Assembly (NCBI RefSeq): GCF_017794765.1
Contig: NZ_CP051236.1
Coordinates: 2,928,176-2,992,175, forward strand
Reading direction: 5' to 3'
From: Nitratireductor sp.
GTDB taxonomy: Bacteria > Pseudomonadota > Alphaproteobacteria > Rhizobiales > Rhizobiaceae
DNA: 64,000 bases
A model generated the notes under the pieces. It saw only the letters and a list, made by a program, of their open reading frames with translations. It was not told the DNA's origin and ran no database searches. Below are positions 1-9,960 of this stretch, in pieces. Position 1 is the first letter of the stretch; the number at the start of each line of letters is the position of its first letter. The position numbers and the translations under genes are program-made.

Positions 1-239
1 GATGCCCCGTGCGGCTGCGCTGTCGCGCCGGCAGTGCCGGCTTAAGCTCCCGCCCACGGGCGGTGGCTTCAGACGCAACCAGTCTTTTTAGAAAGCCGAC
101 AGCGCCAGCCCATGCGTCTTGGCGTCATATGGGCTATCCGCAGCCAAAGTGCAATCGTTAATTTGTGCTTTGCAACCAGATCGCCCTCACGGAGCCGGGT
201 CCGAGCGGCACGGAATGATCTGCCCCTTTGCCGTCAGTC

Positions 240-1526
240 TCAGATGATCAGACCCGCGATCGTATCGTTGTCGGTAATGTCCTGATAAGCCCAGCCAGCG
301 GCGTCGAAGCGCCCGGTTAGGACATCAAAATTGGCGCGATTCCGGGTCTCGATGCCGATCAGGACTGAACCGAAATTGCGCGCCGATTTTTTGAGATACT
401 CAAACCGCGTGATGTCGTCTTCCGGCCCCAGGAGATCAAGGAAATCGCGCAGTGCGCCGGGTCGCTGCGGGAAGCGAAAGATGAAGTACTTTTTCAGACC
501 GTCGAAGCGGAGCGCCCGTTCCTTCACGTCCGGCAGACGCTCGAAATCAAAATTTCCGCCCGACACCACCGCAATCACGGTACGCCCGGCAAGTTCCTGC
601 GGCGCGAAATCCTTCAGCGTATCGATCGCAAGTGCTCCCGCCGGCTCCAGCACCACACCCTCGATGTTCAGCATTTCAACCATCGTCGCACACAGTCGGT
701 TCTCCGGCACCAGATGCACGGCATCGGCATCAAATACCTTGAGATGCGAAAACGGTGTCATGCCGATTTCGGCGACTGCAGCCCCGTCGACAAAATTGTC
801 CACCTTGTCGAGCCGCACCGGCCGGTCCTGCACCAGCGCCTGCTGCAGGCTCGCCGCGCCTTCCGGTTCAGCGAAAGCAAAAGACCCCGCCTCCCCGCAC
901 GCGGTGAGATAACGCGTCACTCCGGAGGCCAGTCCGCCACCACCGACGGGCAGGATCACCAGGCTGTCGCCCATATTCGCCCCGTCGAACGACTGGATCT
1001 GCTCGGCGATCTCTCGTCCGACTGTCGCCTGCCCCTCAATGATGTCCGGGTGATCGAATGGCGGCACCATCGCCCCGCCGCTTTCCTGTGCAAACGCGAG
1101 CGCAGCGCGGTAACAATCATCGAAAAAATCGCCAATCAGCCGGATTTCAACAAATTCTCCGCCAAAAATGCGCGTTTTGTCGATTTTCTGCTGAGGCGTC
1201 GTAACCGGCATGAAAACCACGCCCTTGCAACCGAAATGACGGCACACATAGGCAAATCCCTGAGCATGATTGCCCGCCGAAGCACAGACGAACATTCGCT
1301 CCTGGCCCCCGCGGGCCATTGCCTTGCGAAAAAAGTTGAACGCACCGCGTATTTTGTAGGATCGAACCGGCGTCAGATCCTCACGCTTCAGGAAAACCCG
1401 GGCGCCGGTTTTCTTGGAGAGATAGTCGTTCTCCTGAAGCGGTGTCTCGGCAAAAAGCGAGCGCAGCGCGTCCGCCGCCTCCGCGACCGCATTCACGAAC
1501 TCGTCCTCTCTCGCTGCTGCACTCAT
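240..1526 (-). CDS. ilvA: Threonine ammonia-lyase (threonine dehydratase)
   Basis: PLP enzyme that deaminates threonine to 2-oxobutanoate, the first step of isoleucine synthesis. The motif SYKIRGAFN (PLP lysine) lies near residue 55, a glycine-rich PLP-phosphate loop (PVGGGGLASG) sits mid-protein, and SGGNFD closes the catalytic domain. The C-terminal 80 residues (KKYFIFRFPQRPGALRDF) are a single ACT-like regulatory domain, so this is the shorter one-ACT form of about 428 aa. The start at MSAAAREDEF is chosen because the 33 upstream in-frame residues look non-coding. It is divergent from trkH with about 130 bp between. Confident by motif. Confidence 0.93.
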   Translation of the reverse strand: MSAAAREDEFVNAVAEAADALRSLFAETPLQENDYLSKKTGARVFLKREDLTPVRSYKIRGAFNFFRKAMARGGQERMFVCASAGNHAQGFAYVCRHFGCKGVVFMPVTTPQQKIDKTRIFGGEFVEIRLIGDFFDDCYRAALAFAQESGGAMVPPFDHPDIIEGQATVGREIAEQIQSFDGANMGDSLVILPVGGGGLASGVTRYLTACGEAGSFAFAEPEGAASLQQALVQDRPVRLDKVDNFVDGAAVAEIGMTPFSHLKVFDADAVHLVPENRLCATMVEMLNIEGVVLEPAGALAIDTLKDFAPQELAGRTVIAVVSGGNFDFERLPDVKERALRFDGLKKYFIFRFPQRPGALRDFLDLLGPEDDITRFEYLKKSARNFGSVLIGIETRNRANFDVLTGRFDAAGWAYQDITDNDTIAGLII

Positions 1527-1659
1527 GCTCTCTTGCCTATCCCGTGCTTGTGTCCTACGGGCTATTGCATATCGGGGCGCGGGACGCCACTCTCGCGCCA
1601 GGGAGGGGGATCGCTTCCCGAACAACAGACGCTTTGATGAGCAGCCTGAGGTTCAGTCC

Positions 1660-3117
1660 TTGCAGTATCTCGCCATACGCGCCGCACTCCACATCGCGGC
1701 GGTCTTTGCTATATATCTTTCGGCCGCCATGCTCATCCCGGCCGCCGTCGACCTTTACTATGGCAATGACGACTGGCGGGTTTTTGCGTTTTCCGCACTT
1801 TTCACCGGCGGGCTTGCCATTGGTGTGTCGCTTGCCACTCAGGGCCGTGCCCCGGCCATTTCCTCCCGCTTCGGGTTTCTCGTCGTCAATCTTTTGTGGA
1901 TGACGGCCTGCATCGCCGGAGCCGTGCCGATGCTGGCCTCTTCGGTGGAGTTCAGTGTCGCCGATGCATTCTTCGAATCCGTGTCAGGCGTGACCGCGAC
2001 AGGTGCCACGGTTATCGTCGGGCTCGACAGCATGCCGCCCGGGCTGTTGATCTGGCGCTCCATCCTGCAATGGATCGGCGGCCTCGGCGTTATCGCACTG
2101 GGCCTGTTCGTGCTGCCGTTCCTCAATGTGGGTGGCGTTTCGTATTTCCGCATCGAATCCTCCGATATCGAAGACCGGCCTTTCGACCGGTTTTCGACAT
2201 TCGGGCTGGGGCTTATCAGCATCTATTCGCTGCTCACACTCGCCTGCGCCATTGCTTATGCGGCGGCAGGCATGCGGGCGTTCGATGCCGTGAACCACGC
2301 GCTGACAACCATCGCCACGGCAGGCTTCTCCACCCATGACGCATCCATGGGCTATTACGCCGACAATCCGGCGGTCCTTTGGATCAGCACCCTCTTCATG
2401 TTCATTTCGGCGCTGCCCTTCTCGATCCTGATCCTTTTTGCTGTTCGTGGCAGGCTTGATGCGCTGCGCGATCCGCAGATCCGCGTCTTCGCCGGTTACG
2501 TGATTGTATTTGTCCTTGCCGTCGCCATCTATCTGCGCCTTGTCCACGACCACACATTCTTCGACGCCCTCACCCATTCGGCGTTCAATTTCGTCTCGAT
2601 TATCACCACCACGGGCTATGCCAGCGACGACTACTCGCAATGGGGGGCCTTTGCCGTCGCGGCTGCTTTCGTCGCCATGTTCCTCGGCGGCTGCTCCGGT
2701 TCGACCACCGGAGGCATCAAGGCCTATCGGTTCCTGATCCTGTTCAAGCTTCTGGCCAACGGTCTGCGCCGCTTCGTCTATCCAAACACGATCGTCACCG
2801 TCCGATATGGCGACCGGCCCGTGGATGACGATCTGCAACGCGCGGTCGTGCTGTTCATGTCGGCGTTCCTGGTGATCTGGGCCGTCATCATCCTTCTCCT
2901 GGCAGCAACAGGGCTGGACTTCGTTACCGCCATTTCTGCCGCCCTCACAGGGCTTACCAATGTCGGCCCTGGCCTCGGCCAGGTCGTCGGCCCTGCCGGC
3001 AGCTTCGCTCCGGTTCCCGATCTGGCCAAATGGATCATTGCCTTTGCCATGCTCATGGGCCGGCTTGAAATTTTGGCGGTTCTGGTCATTTTCACGCCGG
3101 TTTTCTGGGAGAGATAG
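1660..3117 (+). CDS. trkH: TrkH-family potassium uptake protein
   Basis: Integral membrane K+ translocating subunit that normally works with cytosolic TrkA. About ten hydrophobic helices are visible, together with four selectivity-filter-like P-loops: SGVTATGATV, TTIATAGFST, SIITTTGYAS and LTGLTNVGPG. No ATG lies near the family's usual N terminus in this frame. TTG at 1660 (LQYLAIRAALHIA) is the most plausible start; upstream in-frame codons back to the ATG at 1525 give an arginine-rich sequence without membrane character. An ATG at 1637 is in another frame. The function call is firm and the start is uncertain. Confidence 0.9.
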   Translation: MQYLAIRAALHIAAVFAIYLSAAMLIPAAVDLYYGNDDWRVFAFSALFTGGLAIGVSLATQGRAPAISSRFGFLVVNLLWMTACIAGAVPMLASSVEFSVADAFFESVSGVTATGATVIVGLDSMPPGLLIWRSILQWIGGLGVIALGLFVLPFLNVGGVSYFRIESSDIEDRPFDRFSTFGLGLISIYSLLTLACAIAYAAAGMRAFDAVNHALTTIATAGFSTHDASMGYYADNPAVLWISTLFMFISALPFSILILFAVRGRLDALRDPQIRVFAGYVIVFVLAVAIYLRLVHDHTFFDALTHSAFNFVSIITTTGYASDDYSQWGAFAVAAAFVAMFLGGCSGSTTGGIKAYRFLILFKLLANGLRRFVYPNTIVTVRYGDRPVDDDLQRAVVLFMSAFLVIWAVIILLLAATGLDFVTAISAALTGLTNVGPGLGQVVGPAGSFAPVPDLAKWIIAFAMLMGRLEILAVLVIFTPVFWER

Positions 3118-3202
3118 TCTTTCATCCAAAGCCTCTTTCCTCTTAAACAGACCTGGGGCCAGACACCTGTGGTCCCCGAAGCTCGAGCAGGGTTGTTGTT
3201 GT

Positions 3203-4384
3203 ATGCTGTTCCGCAAATTCCAGTGCCTGTTCGTTTTTCTGTCGCTCTCCCTGATCGCGGGCTGTGCCAATCCGCACACCTCCCGCCTGATCGCTGAAAC
3301 GATCGCACCGGCACGCGCTGATCAGATTGCCGGGAACCATGGCATCTTCATCGCCACCAATCGGATGCGAACCGAGAAGTCGGGCGAGATTTTTGCCGGC
3401 GGACGCGCACCGGAACCGACCTTTGCAAAAGTTGAGATCACGGTTCCCGCCATTCATGAAACCGGCAAGATGGAACTCGCTCCAAATCCCCGCGTTGCTG
3501 ATCCAGCTCGATATTTTGCCGCTCAGCGCGCGATACTCTTCGCGGGGGAAAGCGATTTCGAGAAAGCGCTCAGGGACGATATCGCCGCGCATAGCGGTCG
3601 CGCGCTAGTGTTCATCCACGGCTACAACACCGGCTTTGACGAAGCCGTCTATCGCGCCGCCCAGATCTTTCACGATTCAGAATATGCCGGCACGCCGATC
3701 CTGTTTTCGTGGCCATCAGCCGGCCGGACGATCGATTATGTCTACGACAGCAACAGCGCCACATCGGCCCGCGACGCTCTGGAAGAGACTTTGCGAACCC
3801 TGGCGCGCGCCGGCGCCGGGCGCATCGACGTCGTGGCCCACTCCATGGGCAGTTGGGTGACCATGGAGGCGCTGCGCCAGCTAGCCCTTTCCGGGGATCG
3901 CGATCTCGGCGGGCGGCTCGCCGACGTTATCCTCGCCTCTCCCGACATTGACATCGATGTATTCAAGGGACAGATGCGGCGCTACGGTGTGCCGAAGCGG
4001 CCCTTTGCGGTTCTGACCTCCCAGAACGACCGGGCGCTCACACTGTCCGGCTTCATCGCCGGCAATCAGCCCCGGCTCGGCGATTACCGCAACGCAGAAG
4101 ACCTGACCTCTCTGGGCGTGACGGTCATCGACGTCACCAATGTTTCGTCCGGCGACTGGCTCAACCACACCAAGTTTGCCGAGAACCCGGTGCTCGTTCG
4201 CCTGCTGGGAGAGCGTTTGTCCAGCGAGGGAGAGTTGAACGAAGGGAATGAGGATGTCGTCGTCGGCCAGATGGAAAGACTGGTGCGCGGTCTTGGGCAG
4301 ACCTTCGGTTCTGCAGCTGACATTGTCATCACCACCCCCCTGTCCGTGATCGAACTCGCCACCGGTCAGGGCCGACGACGCTGA
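3203..4384 (+). CDS. Alpha/beta hydrolase lipoprotein (DUF900 family)
   Basis: Predicted lipoprotein: the signal peptide ends in the lipobox LIAGC with lipid-accepting Cys21. The mature part is an esterase-like alpha/beta hydrolase of the DUF900 group, with FIHGYNTGFDEAVYR as the oxyanion region and the nucleophile elbow AHSMGS (Ser214). An acidic residue (SPDIDIDVF) and a late His (LNHTKF) could complete the triad. The ATG at 3203 is chosen because it starts the signal peptide; an upstream ATG (2960) would overlap trkH by 158 bp in another frame. Substrate unknown. It converges with the adenine deaminase gene, whose stop is 9 bp away. Confidence 0.85.
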   Translation: MLFRKFQCLFVFLSLSLIAGCANPHTSRLIAETIAPARADQIAGNHGIFIATNRMRTEKSGEIFAGGRAPEPTFAKVEITVPAIHETGKMELAPNPRVADPARYFAAQRAILFAGESDFEKALRDDIAAHSGRALVFIHGYNTGFDEAVYRAAQIFHDSEYAGTPILFSWPSAGRTIDYVYDSNSATSARDALEETLRTLARAGAGRIDVVAHSMGSWVTMEALRQLALSGDRDLGGRLADVILASPDIDIDVFKGQMRRYGVPKRPFAVLTSQNDRALTLSGFIAGNQPRLGDYRNAEDLTSLGVTVIDVTNVSSGDWLNHTKFAENPVLVRLLGERLSSEGELNEGNEDVVVGQMERLVRGLGQTFGSAADIVITTPLSVIELATGQGRRR

Positions 4385-4393
4385 CCGGAGAGT

Positions 4394-6211
4394 TCACAGA
4401 AAGAGGTCAACCTTCCGGAAATTCGATACGTCGATAATCCCTGTATCGGAGATCCGGAGTTCCGGGATCACCACCAGCGCCAGAAGCGAATGCTGCATAT
4501 AGGCGTTGTTGAGCGTGCAGCCCATCTCGCGCATGACCCGTGTAAGTTTCGCGGCTTTCTGCGCCACCACCTCGGCGCGCTCGTCCGACATCAGCCCGGC
4601 AATCGGCATCTCGACCAGAGCAAGCTCGCGCCCCTTTGAGAAGAGCACCACACCACCACCGACTTCACCCAGCCTGTTGGCCGCCTTCGCCATGTCTTCC
4701 TTGTTGGTGCCCACCACGAGCATGTGGTGCGAATCATGCGCAACTGTCGACGCCATGGCGCAATCTTCCATGTAGCCGAACCCCGAAACGAACCCGTTCG
4801 TCACCTGCCCTGTGCCACGATGCCGCTCCACCAGAGCGATCTGGCAGACATCATTGCGCCGATCCATGGCGACAACGCCGTCCTCGACATTGAGTTCGGC
4901 TTCGAGCGCCCGCGTCGGCGCCTGGTTCTCGATTACACCGATCACCCGCGCCCGCACATGGTTCGCGCCTTCGGGCGCGGCAATGTTAAAGTCCTGTGCC
5001 GCGAGCTTCTTGCCCAGCCGTACCGTGTTTTTCGCCTTTTCGGGATAATCATGGGCCGGGATATCCGCCTCCAGCCGGCCACCCCGCGCCAGCCGCGCTC
5101 CACGCGCGAAGACATCGTCGATGACAAGTTCTGCCAGGTCCGAAACGATGAGAAAATCCGCCCGCCGTCCCGGTGCAATGGAACCCAGCTCGCGTTCAAG
5201 ACGAAAATGCTCGGCCGTGTTGATCGTAGCCATCTGGATCGCCGTAACCGGCTTCAGCCCCTGGGCAATGGCGTGCCGCACCACACGGTCCATATGCCCG
5301 TCATTGACCAGGGTGCCGGAGTGACTGTCATCGGTACACAGAATGAAATTGCGTGGATCGAGCCCCTGCTCCGTCACCGCCTTGATCTGGCTTGCCACGT
5401 CATACCAGGCAGAACCCAGCCGCAGCATGGCCTTCATCCCCTGCCGCACGCGCGCAATCGCATCCTCGGCACGTGTGCCCTCATGGTCGTCCTCCGGCCC
5501 GCCGGCCACATAGCCGTGGAACGGCAGACCCAGGTCCGGCGAGGCATAATGCCCGCCAACCGTCTTGCCGGCCTTCACGGTCGCAGCGATCGCCCCCGTC
5601 ATCGTCGCATCATTCGCCGCTACGCCGGGAAAGTTCATCACCTCGCCAAGGCCAATGATGTTCGACCATTCCATGGCTTCCGCCACATCATCAGCGGTGA
5701 GTTCTGCTCCGGCATTTTCAAGCCCCGGAGCGGAAGGCACGCAGGACGGCATCTGCACAAACACGTTTATCGCCTGCGCCATGGCCTCGTCATGCATCAG
5801 ACGTACACCGTCGAGGCCAAGAACATTGGCTATTTCATGCGGATCGATAAACATGGAGGTCGTACCATGTGGAATCACGGCGCGGCAAAACTCCGTCACC
5901 GTCACCATGCCGCTCTCCACGTGCATATGAGCGTCGCACAGCCCCGGCACGAGATAGCGCCCCATGGCATCTACCACCTTGGTTTTCTTGCCAATCGCGT
6001 GGCTTGCATCCGGTCCGCAATAGGCAAAGCGCCCTGCGACAATTGCAATATCCGTGGCCGGAATCACCTCACCCGAGTGCACATTGACCCAGCGACCATT
6101 GCGCACCACCAGGTCAGCCGGGCGACGCCCCATGGCCACATCCACCAGAAGCGGCGCTACCGCATGCCATGGTTTGAGTTCAGTGGATGGCACGGGGTTG
6201 GTGTCGGGCAT
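4394..6211 (-). CDS. ade: Adenine deaminase
   Basis: Amidohydrolase converting adenine to hypoxanthine and ammonia in purine salvage. The metal-binding start of the barrel is GLCDAHMHVESGM (HxH). FIDPHEIANVLG, GHYASP and the catalytic LCTDDSHSGTL motif follow, and the C-terminal domain contains VAHDSHHMLVVG, all typical of the microbial Ade family of about 600 aa. The start at MPDTNPVPS is supported by an AGGAGG ribosome site five bases upstream; an in-frame ATG 24 bp earlier lacks one. The family is manganese/iron dependent. No operon partner is visible. Confidence 0.93.
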   Translation of the reverse strand: MPDTNPVPSTELKPWHAVAPLLVDVAMGRRPADLVVRNGRWVNVHSGEVIPATDIAIVAGRFAYCGPDASHAIGKKTKVVDAMGRYLVPGLCDAHMHVESGMVTVTEFCRAVIPHGTTSMFIDPHEIANVLGLDGVRLMHDEAMAQAINVFVQMPSCVPSAPGLENAGAELTADDVAEAMEWSNIIGLGEVMNFPGVAANDATMTGAIAATVKAGKTVGGHYASPDLGLPFHGYVAGGPEDDHEGTRAEDAIARVRQGMKAMLRLGSAWYDVASQIKAVTEQGLDPRNFILCTDDSHSGTLVNDGHMDRVVRHAIAQGLKPVTAIQMATINTAEHFRLERELGSIAPGRRADFLIVSDLAELVIDDVFARGARLARGGRLEADIPAHDYPEKAKNTVRLGKKLAAQDFNIAAPEGANHVRARVIGVIENQAPTRALEAELNVEDGVVAMDRRNDVCQIALVERHRGTGQVTNGFVSGFGYMEDCAMASTVAHDSHHMLVVGTNKEDMAKAANRLGEVGGGVVLFSKGRELALVEMPIAGLMSDERAEVVAQKAAKLTRVMREMGCTLNNAYMQHSLLALVVIPELRISDTGIIDVSNFRKVDLFL

Positions 6212-6305
6212 GGTATCCTCCTGATGAGGATGCACTTTGACAAACCCGTGTCTTCTGCGCCAGCCCTCAAATCATACCGTTAAAAGGAAGAAGAATGCGC
6301 ATATG

Positions 6306-6908
6306 CTAACGCGTGATGGCGTCCCAGGCCGCAATCGCGCTGTCCACCACCCGTTCCAGCGCGGCACAGGAGGCGCCGTCACGCGCCTGGATTGAAAGCC
6401 CGTGTAGCACAGTGACGTAGAAGGCCGCGACCCGCGCCGGATCGGCACTTTCAGGTACATCGCCATCGTTGATTCCACGTTCCACGCGGCGGCGGAAACA
6501 CGCCTCATTCTCTCGTCGACTCTCGGCGAGGAAACGGCACACCGGGCTGTTCTCCGGAGCGCCCGCCAGCGCGGCTGTCACGACCATGCAACCACGGGGA
6601 TTGTCCGGGGCGCTGTAGCAACGGGCATTGAGGCGCAATGCGCGTTCGATGGCCCCACGCGCTGTATCGCCACCTTCCAGCGCCTCGCTCACCGGTGCGC
6701 CCTGCTCGCGTCCATAAAGCTCGATCGCTTCGCGAAACAGCGTCTCCTTACACCCAAACGCCGCATAAAGGCTGGGCTTGTTGATGCCCATGGCCTGCGC
6801 CAGCTCATTCATCGACGCGCCTTCATAGCCGCACGACCAGAACACCCGCATCGCCTGATGCAGGGCTTCATTCCTGTCAAATGCTCTGGGCCTGCCGCGT
6901 CCTGCCAT
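6306..6908 (-). CDS. TetR/AcrR-family transcriptional regulator
   Basis: Repressor of about 200 aa with an N-terminal TetR helix-turn-helix (residues 10-55; the region around NELAQAMGINKPSLYAAF is the recognition part) and an all-alpha ligand domain. The start MAGRGRPRAF is preceded by AAGG at about 8 bp; the earlier in-frame ATG is unlikely. It is transcribed divergently from the SDR gene at 7008 with 99 bp between them, the usual arrangement for a repressor controlling its neighbour. An imperfect palindrome in that gap is a candidate operator. The inducer cannot be told from sequence. Confidence 0.88.
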   Translation of the reverse strand: MAGRGRPRAFDRNEALHQAMRVFWSCGYEGASMNELAQAMGINKPSLYAAFGCKETLFREAIELYGREQGAPVSEALEGGDTARGAIERALRLNARCYSAPDNPRGCMVVTAALAGAPENSPVCRFLAESRRENEACFRRRVERGINDGDVPESADPARVAAFYVTVLHGLSIQARDGASCAALERVVDSAIAAWDAITR

Positions 6909-6945
6909 CTCGAATACCTTTTGTACCAAGCCGTAAATAATTCCC

Positions 6946-6975
6946 TTGACCCGAATTCTCAAGCCTGACTATTTT
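6946..6975 (+). promoter_or_regulatory. Candidate sigma-70 promoter of the SDR gene
   Basis: TTGACC (6946-6951) and TATTTT (6970-6975) are separated by 18 bp and sit just upstream of the imperfect palindrome at 6975-6997 and the SDR start. Read directly from the sequence; no experimental support. Confidence 0.4.
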
Positions 6976-6997
6976 TATAACGATCGGTACATAAAAA
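6975..6997. promoter_or_regulatory. Candidate TetR operator
   Basis: Imperfect inverted repeat centred on CGATCG (TTATAACGATCGGTACATAA) lying right after the putative -10 of the SDR promoter. TTTTGTACC near 6919 resembles the inverse of GGTACATAAAA in this site, giving a second half-site next to the tetR start. The position suits repression by the divergent TetR protein. This is inference from symmetry and position. Confidence 0.4.
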
Positions 6998-7007
6998 GGA
7001 GAAGACC

Positions 7008-7766
7008 ATGACCAAAACAGAATACGGCCAGGATTTGCTTGGCAAGGCAGCGCTCGTCACAGGAGGAAGCAGAGGCATTGGAGCCGCCATAGCCAGGCGT
7101 CTTGCAGCCCGCGGCGCCGACGTCGCAATAACCTACGCGACAAGCGTTGCCAGGGCTGAGGGCGTAGTGGCCGAGATCAATGCCGCCGGTCGTCGCGGCC
7201 TCGCCATCCAGGCCGACAGCGCTGATCCCCATGCGATCACCGCTGCGGTGAACAGCGCTGCAGGAACGTTCGGCCGTCTCGATATTCTTGTGAACAACGC
7301 CGGAATCTTCCCCTACGGCCCACCTGAAGACGTGACGATGGAAGATATCGACCGCACGATCGGCATTCATGTAAAAGGCGTTTTCGTGGCTTCCCAGGCT
7401 GCCCTGTCACATATGGGTGAAGGTGGTCGCATCATTTCGATAGGCTCCTGCTTCGCCCAGCGCGTTCCACACGGCGGTGTCACGCTCTATTCCATGAGCA
7501 AATCCGCTCTGATCGGCTTCACCAAGGGGCTCGCCCGCGATGTCGGCACTCGCGGCATCACAGTGAATGTGGTCGATCCGGGGTCAACAGATACCGACAT
7601 GAATCCGGCTGATGGACCAGGTGCCGACGGACAGCGTGCGTTAAACGCAGTGGGTCGTTACGGCGCACCGGACGATATTGCTGCTATGGTCGCCCATCTT
7701 GCCAGCCCCCAGGGGCAATACATCACCGGCGCATCACTCGCTGTGGATGGTGGCAGCAACGCGTAA
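7008..7766 (+). CDS. SDR-family NAD(P)-dependent oxidoreductase
   Basis: Classical short-chain dehydrogenase of 252 aa. It has TGGSRGIGAAIARRL (cofactor glycine motif, residues 18-32), NNAG in strand 4, the active-site Ser and YSMSK (Tyr-x3-Lys), and the C-terminal TGASLAVDGG signature. The closest general resemblance is to 3-oxoacyl-ACP reductase/glucose dehydrogenase-like SDRs often found next to TetR repressors; the substrate is unknown. An AAGGAGAAG ribosome site precedes the ATG. Probably repressed by the divergent TetR gene. Confidence 0.88.
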   Translation: MTKTEYGQDLLGKAALVTGGSRGIGAAIARRLAARGADVAITYATSVARAEGVVAEINAAGRRGLAIQADSADPHAITAAVNSAAGTFGRLDILVNNAGIFPYGPPEDVTMEDIDRTIGIHVKGVFVASQAALSHMGEGGRIISIGSCFAQRVPHGGVTLYSMSKSALIGFTKGLARDVGTRGITVNVVDPGSTDTDMNPADGPGADGQRALNAVGRYGAPDDIAAMVAHLASPQGQYITGASLAVDGGSNA

Positions 7767-7902
7767 GCAGGTCTTTGCTGGCCTCAGCCGCGCAAACCGA
7801 ACGGTGCGGTGATGCCGCACCTCTCACCGCCTCTCCCGTCTGCAGCGCCGGGCGAAACCTGTTATGAGAGGATAATCACCCGATTCTCCCGACAGGCCTG
7901 CC

Positions 7903-9705
7903 GTGACCGCTGACCCCACGCACATCCTCAAGACCGTCTACGGATATGAGGCCTTTCGAGGTCGCCAGGCGGAAATCGTCAGCCATGTTGTCTCCGGCAA
8001 CAACGCCTTCGTCCTGATGCCCACAGGTGGCGGCAAATCGCTCTGCTATCAGATCCCCGCACTCTGCCGCCCGGGCCTCGGCCTTGTTGTCTCGCCGCTC
8101 ATCGCGCTCATGGCCGATCAGGTCGCGGCATTGAAACAGGCGGGCGTGCAGGCCGCCGCACTGAACTCCAACCTGCCCCTCGAAGCCCGACAGGCCATTT
8201 GGAAAGCAATCGGCAAAGGCGCTCTCGACCTTCTTTATGTTTCGCCCGAAACCCTTTTGCGACCAGCTGTGGTGGATCGGCTCAAGCAGGTTCCCCTGTC
8301 GCTCATCGCCATCGATGAAGCGCATTGTCTCTCCCAGTGGGGGCACGATTTTCGCCCCCATTATCGCCAACTCGATGCACTGGTGCAGGAGTTCCCCGAC
8401 ACGCCGCGCATGGCGCTGACGGCGACGGCCGATGCCCCCACCCGCGCGGAGATCATTGCGCATCTGGGCATCGCCGAGCGCGATAGTTTTATCGCCGGTT
8501 TCGACCGCCCCAACATACATTATGCCATCGAGGAAAAGGACAATCCGCGCCGTCAACTCCAGCGGTTTCTTGAAAAACACAGGAATGAGAGCGGCATCGT
8601 CTATTGCCTCTCCAAGCGCAAGACCGACGAGACCGCCGCCTGGCTCCAGTCGGAAGGCTGGAACGCCCTTGCCTATCATGCGGGTATGGACCGTGGGATG
8701 CGCGAAGCCAATCAGACACGTTTCCAGCGCGAAGAAGCAGTCGTCATGGTCGCCACCATCGCGTTCGGCATGGGCATCGACAAACCCGACGTCCGCTTCG
8801 TCGCCCATCTCGATCTGCCAGGAAGTATTGAAGCCTATTATCAGGAGACCGGCCGTGCCGGCCGCGATGGCCTGCCATCGGAAGCTTTGATGCTTTACGG
8901 TTTCGACGATATCGCTCTGCGACGCCGCTTCATCGAGGAGTCCGACGCGCCGGATCAGCGCAAGCGAATGGAGATGCAGAAGCTCGACACCCTGCTCGGA
9001 CTTGCCGAAACCGCTCAGTGCCGCCGTCAGGTGCTGCTCAACTATTTCGGTGACCATTGTGAGCCCTGCGGCAATTGCGATACCTGCAGTAGTCCTCCGG
9101 AGCGCTTCGATGGCTCCGTCGCCGTGCAAAAGGCGCTCTCCTGCATCTACCGTACGGGCGAACGTTTCGGGCAGGCCTACGTCGTCTCCGTGCTTCTTGG
9201 GGCAGAAGACGAGCGCATCGCCCGTTTCGGCCACGATCAGATTTCAACCTTCGGCATCGGCAAGGAACACGATCAACGCACCTGGCGCTCCATCCTTCGC
9301 CAGATGGTGGCGCACGGTTTCGTCGATGTGGACTTCAGCGGCCATGGCGGCCTCTCGATTTCCGAGCGCGGCGCGCAATTTCTGCGTGAAAAGCCAACGC
9401 TGATGCTGCGCGTTCCCCGCCCTCCGGCCAAAGGCAGGAGCCGCCGCACTACCGGAAGCGATGCCGCCAGCGCGCTGGCTCCGGCAGATGCCGAGCTTTT
9501 CAAGGCACTGCGCGAGAAGCGCATCGAAATCGCCCGGGCGCAGAATCTGCCGCCCTATGTCATCTTCCACGATCGCACACTGATCGAAATGGCGGCCGTC
9601 CGCCCTGCATCGCGCCAGGCCATGGCCGGTATTTCCGGTATTGGCGAATCCAAACTCGACCGGTATGGCGAAGCCTTTCTCGATGTAATCGCCAGTCACG
9701 GCTGA
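7903..9705 (+). CDS. recQ: ATP-dependent DNA helicase RecQ
   Basis: 3'-5' DNA helicase of recombination and replication-fork repair, full length at 600 aa. Walker A MPTGGGKS is at residues 39-46 and the DEAH box at 138-141, followed by the aromatic-rich loop HCLSQWGHDFRP. Further on come helicase motifs including QETGRAGRDG, a zinc-binding subdomain near residues 372-395 (CRRQ...CEPCGNCDTC), a winged-helix RQC region and a C-terminal HRDC domain (ELFKALREKRIEIA onward). The start is GTG at 7903. Stand-alone gene. Confidence 0.95.
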   Translation: MTADPTHILKTVYGYEAFRGRQAEIVSHVVSGNNAFVLMPTGGGKSLCYQIPALCRPGLGLVVSPLIALMADQVAALKQAGVQAAALNSNLPLEARQAIWKAIGKGALDLLYVSPETLLRPAVVDRLKQVPLSLIAIDEAHCLSQWGHDFRPHYRQLDALVQEFPDTPRMALTATADAPTRAEIIAHLGIAERDSFIAGFDRPNIHYAIEEKDNPRRQLQRFLEKHRNESGIVYCLSKRKTDETAAWLQSEGWNALAYHAGMDRGMREANQTRFQREEAVVMVATIAFGMGIDKPDVRFVAHLDLPGSIEAYYQETGRAGRDGLPSEALMLYGFDDIALRRRFIEESDAPDQRKRMEMQKLDTLLGLAETAQCRRQVLLNYFGDHCEPCGNCDTCSSPPERFDGSVAVQKALSCIYRTGERFGQAYVVSVLLGAEDERIARFGHDQISTFGIGKEHDQRTWRSILRQMVAHGFVDVDFSGHGGLSISERGAQFLREKPTLMLRVPRPPAKGRSRRTTGSDAASALAPADAELFKALREKRIEIARAQNLPPYVIFHDRTLIEMAAVRPASRQAMAGISGIGESKLDRYGEAFLDVIASHG

Positions 9706-9960
9706 TAGATCGTTTCTGGATGAAAACGCAAAGCGAGAGACAATTGTCCAGATGAGTATTTGTATCCCCAATTAGATCTCGTTAATCTTTGTAAATTATC
9801 GGTATCTGAGACACGGACATCAAAGGACTGCTCGGCATAACTGCAACAAACCATTACTTCGCACCATAAAGCGGCCTCCGCAGGAGCCTGAAAATTCGGG
9901 AGGGATGTCGGGCAGGAACAGGAATGCTGCGTCGTGATGCCGGTGGTTTGAGGGGGGCAT

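Noticed and set aside
1..239. Structured RNA or gene at the left edge
   Set aside because: Short GC-rich inverted repeats (GCCGGCAGTGCCGGC) are visible, but nothing matches tmRNA, RNase P or a protein I can support.
1984..3279. Long minus-strand frame opposite trkH
   Set aside because: Charged low-complexity shadow of a clear membrane-protein gene, with no ribosome site or domain.
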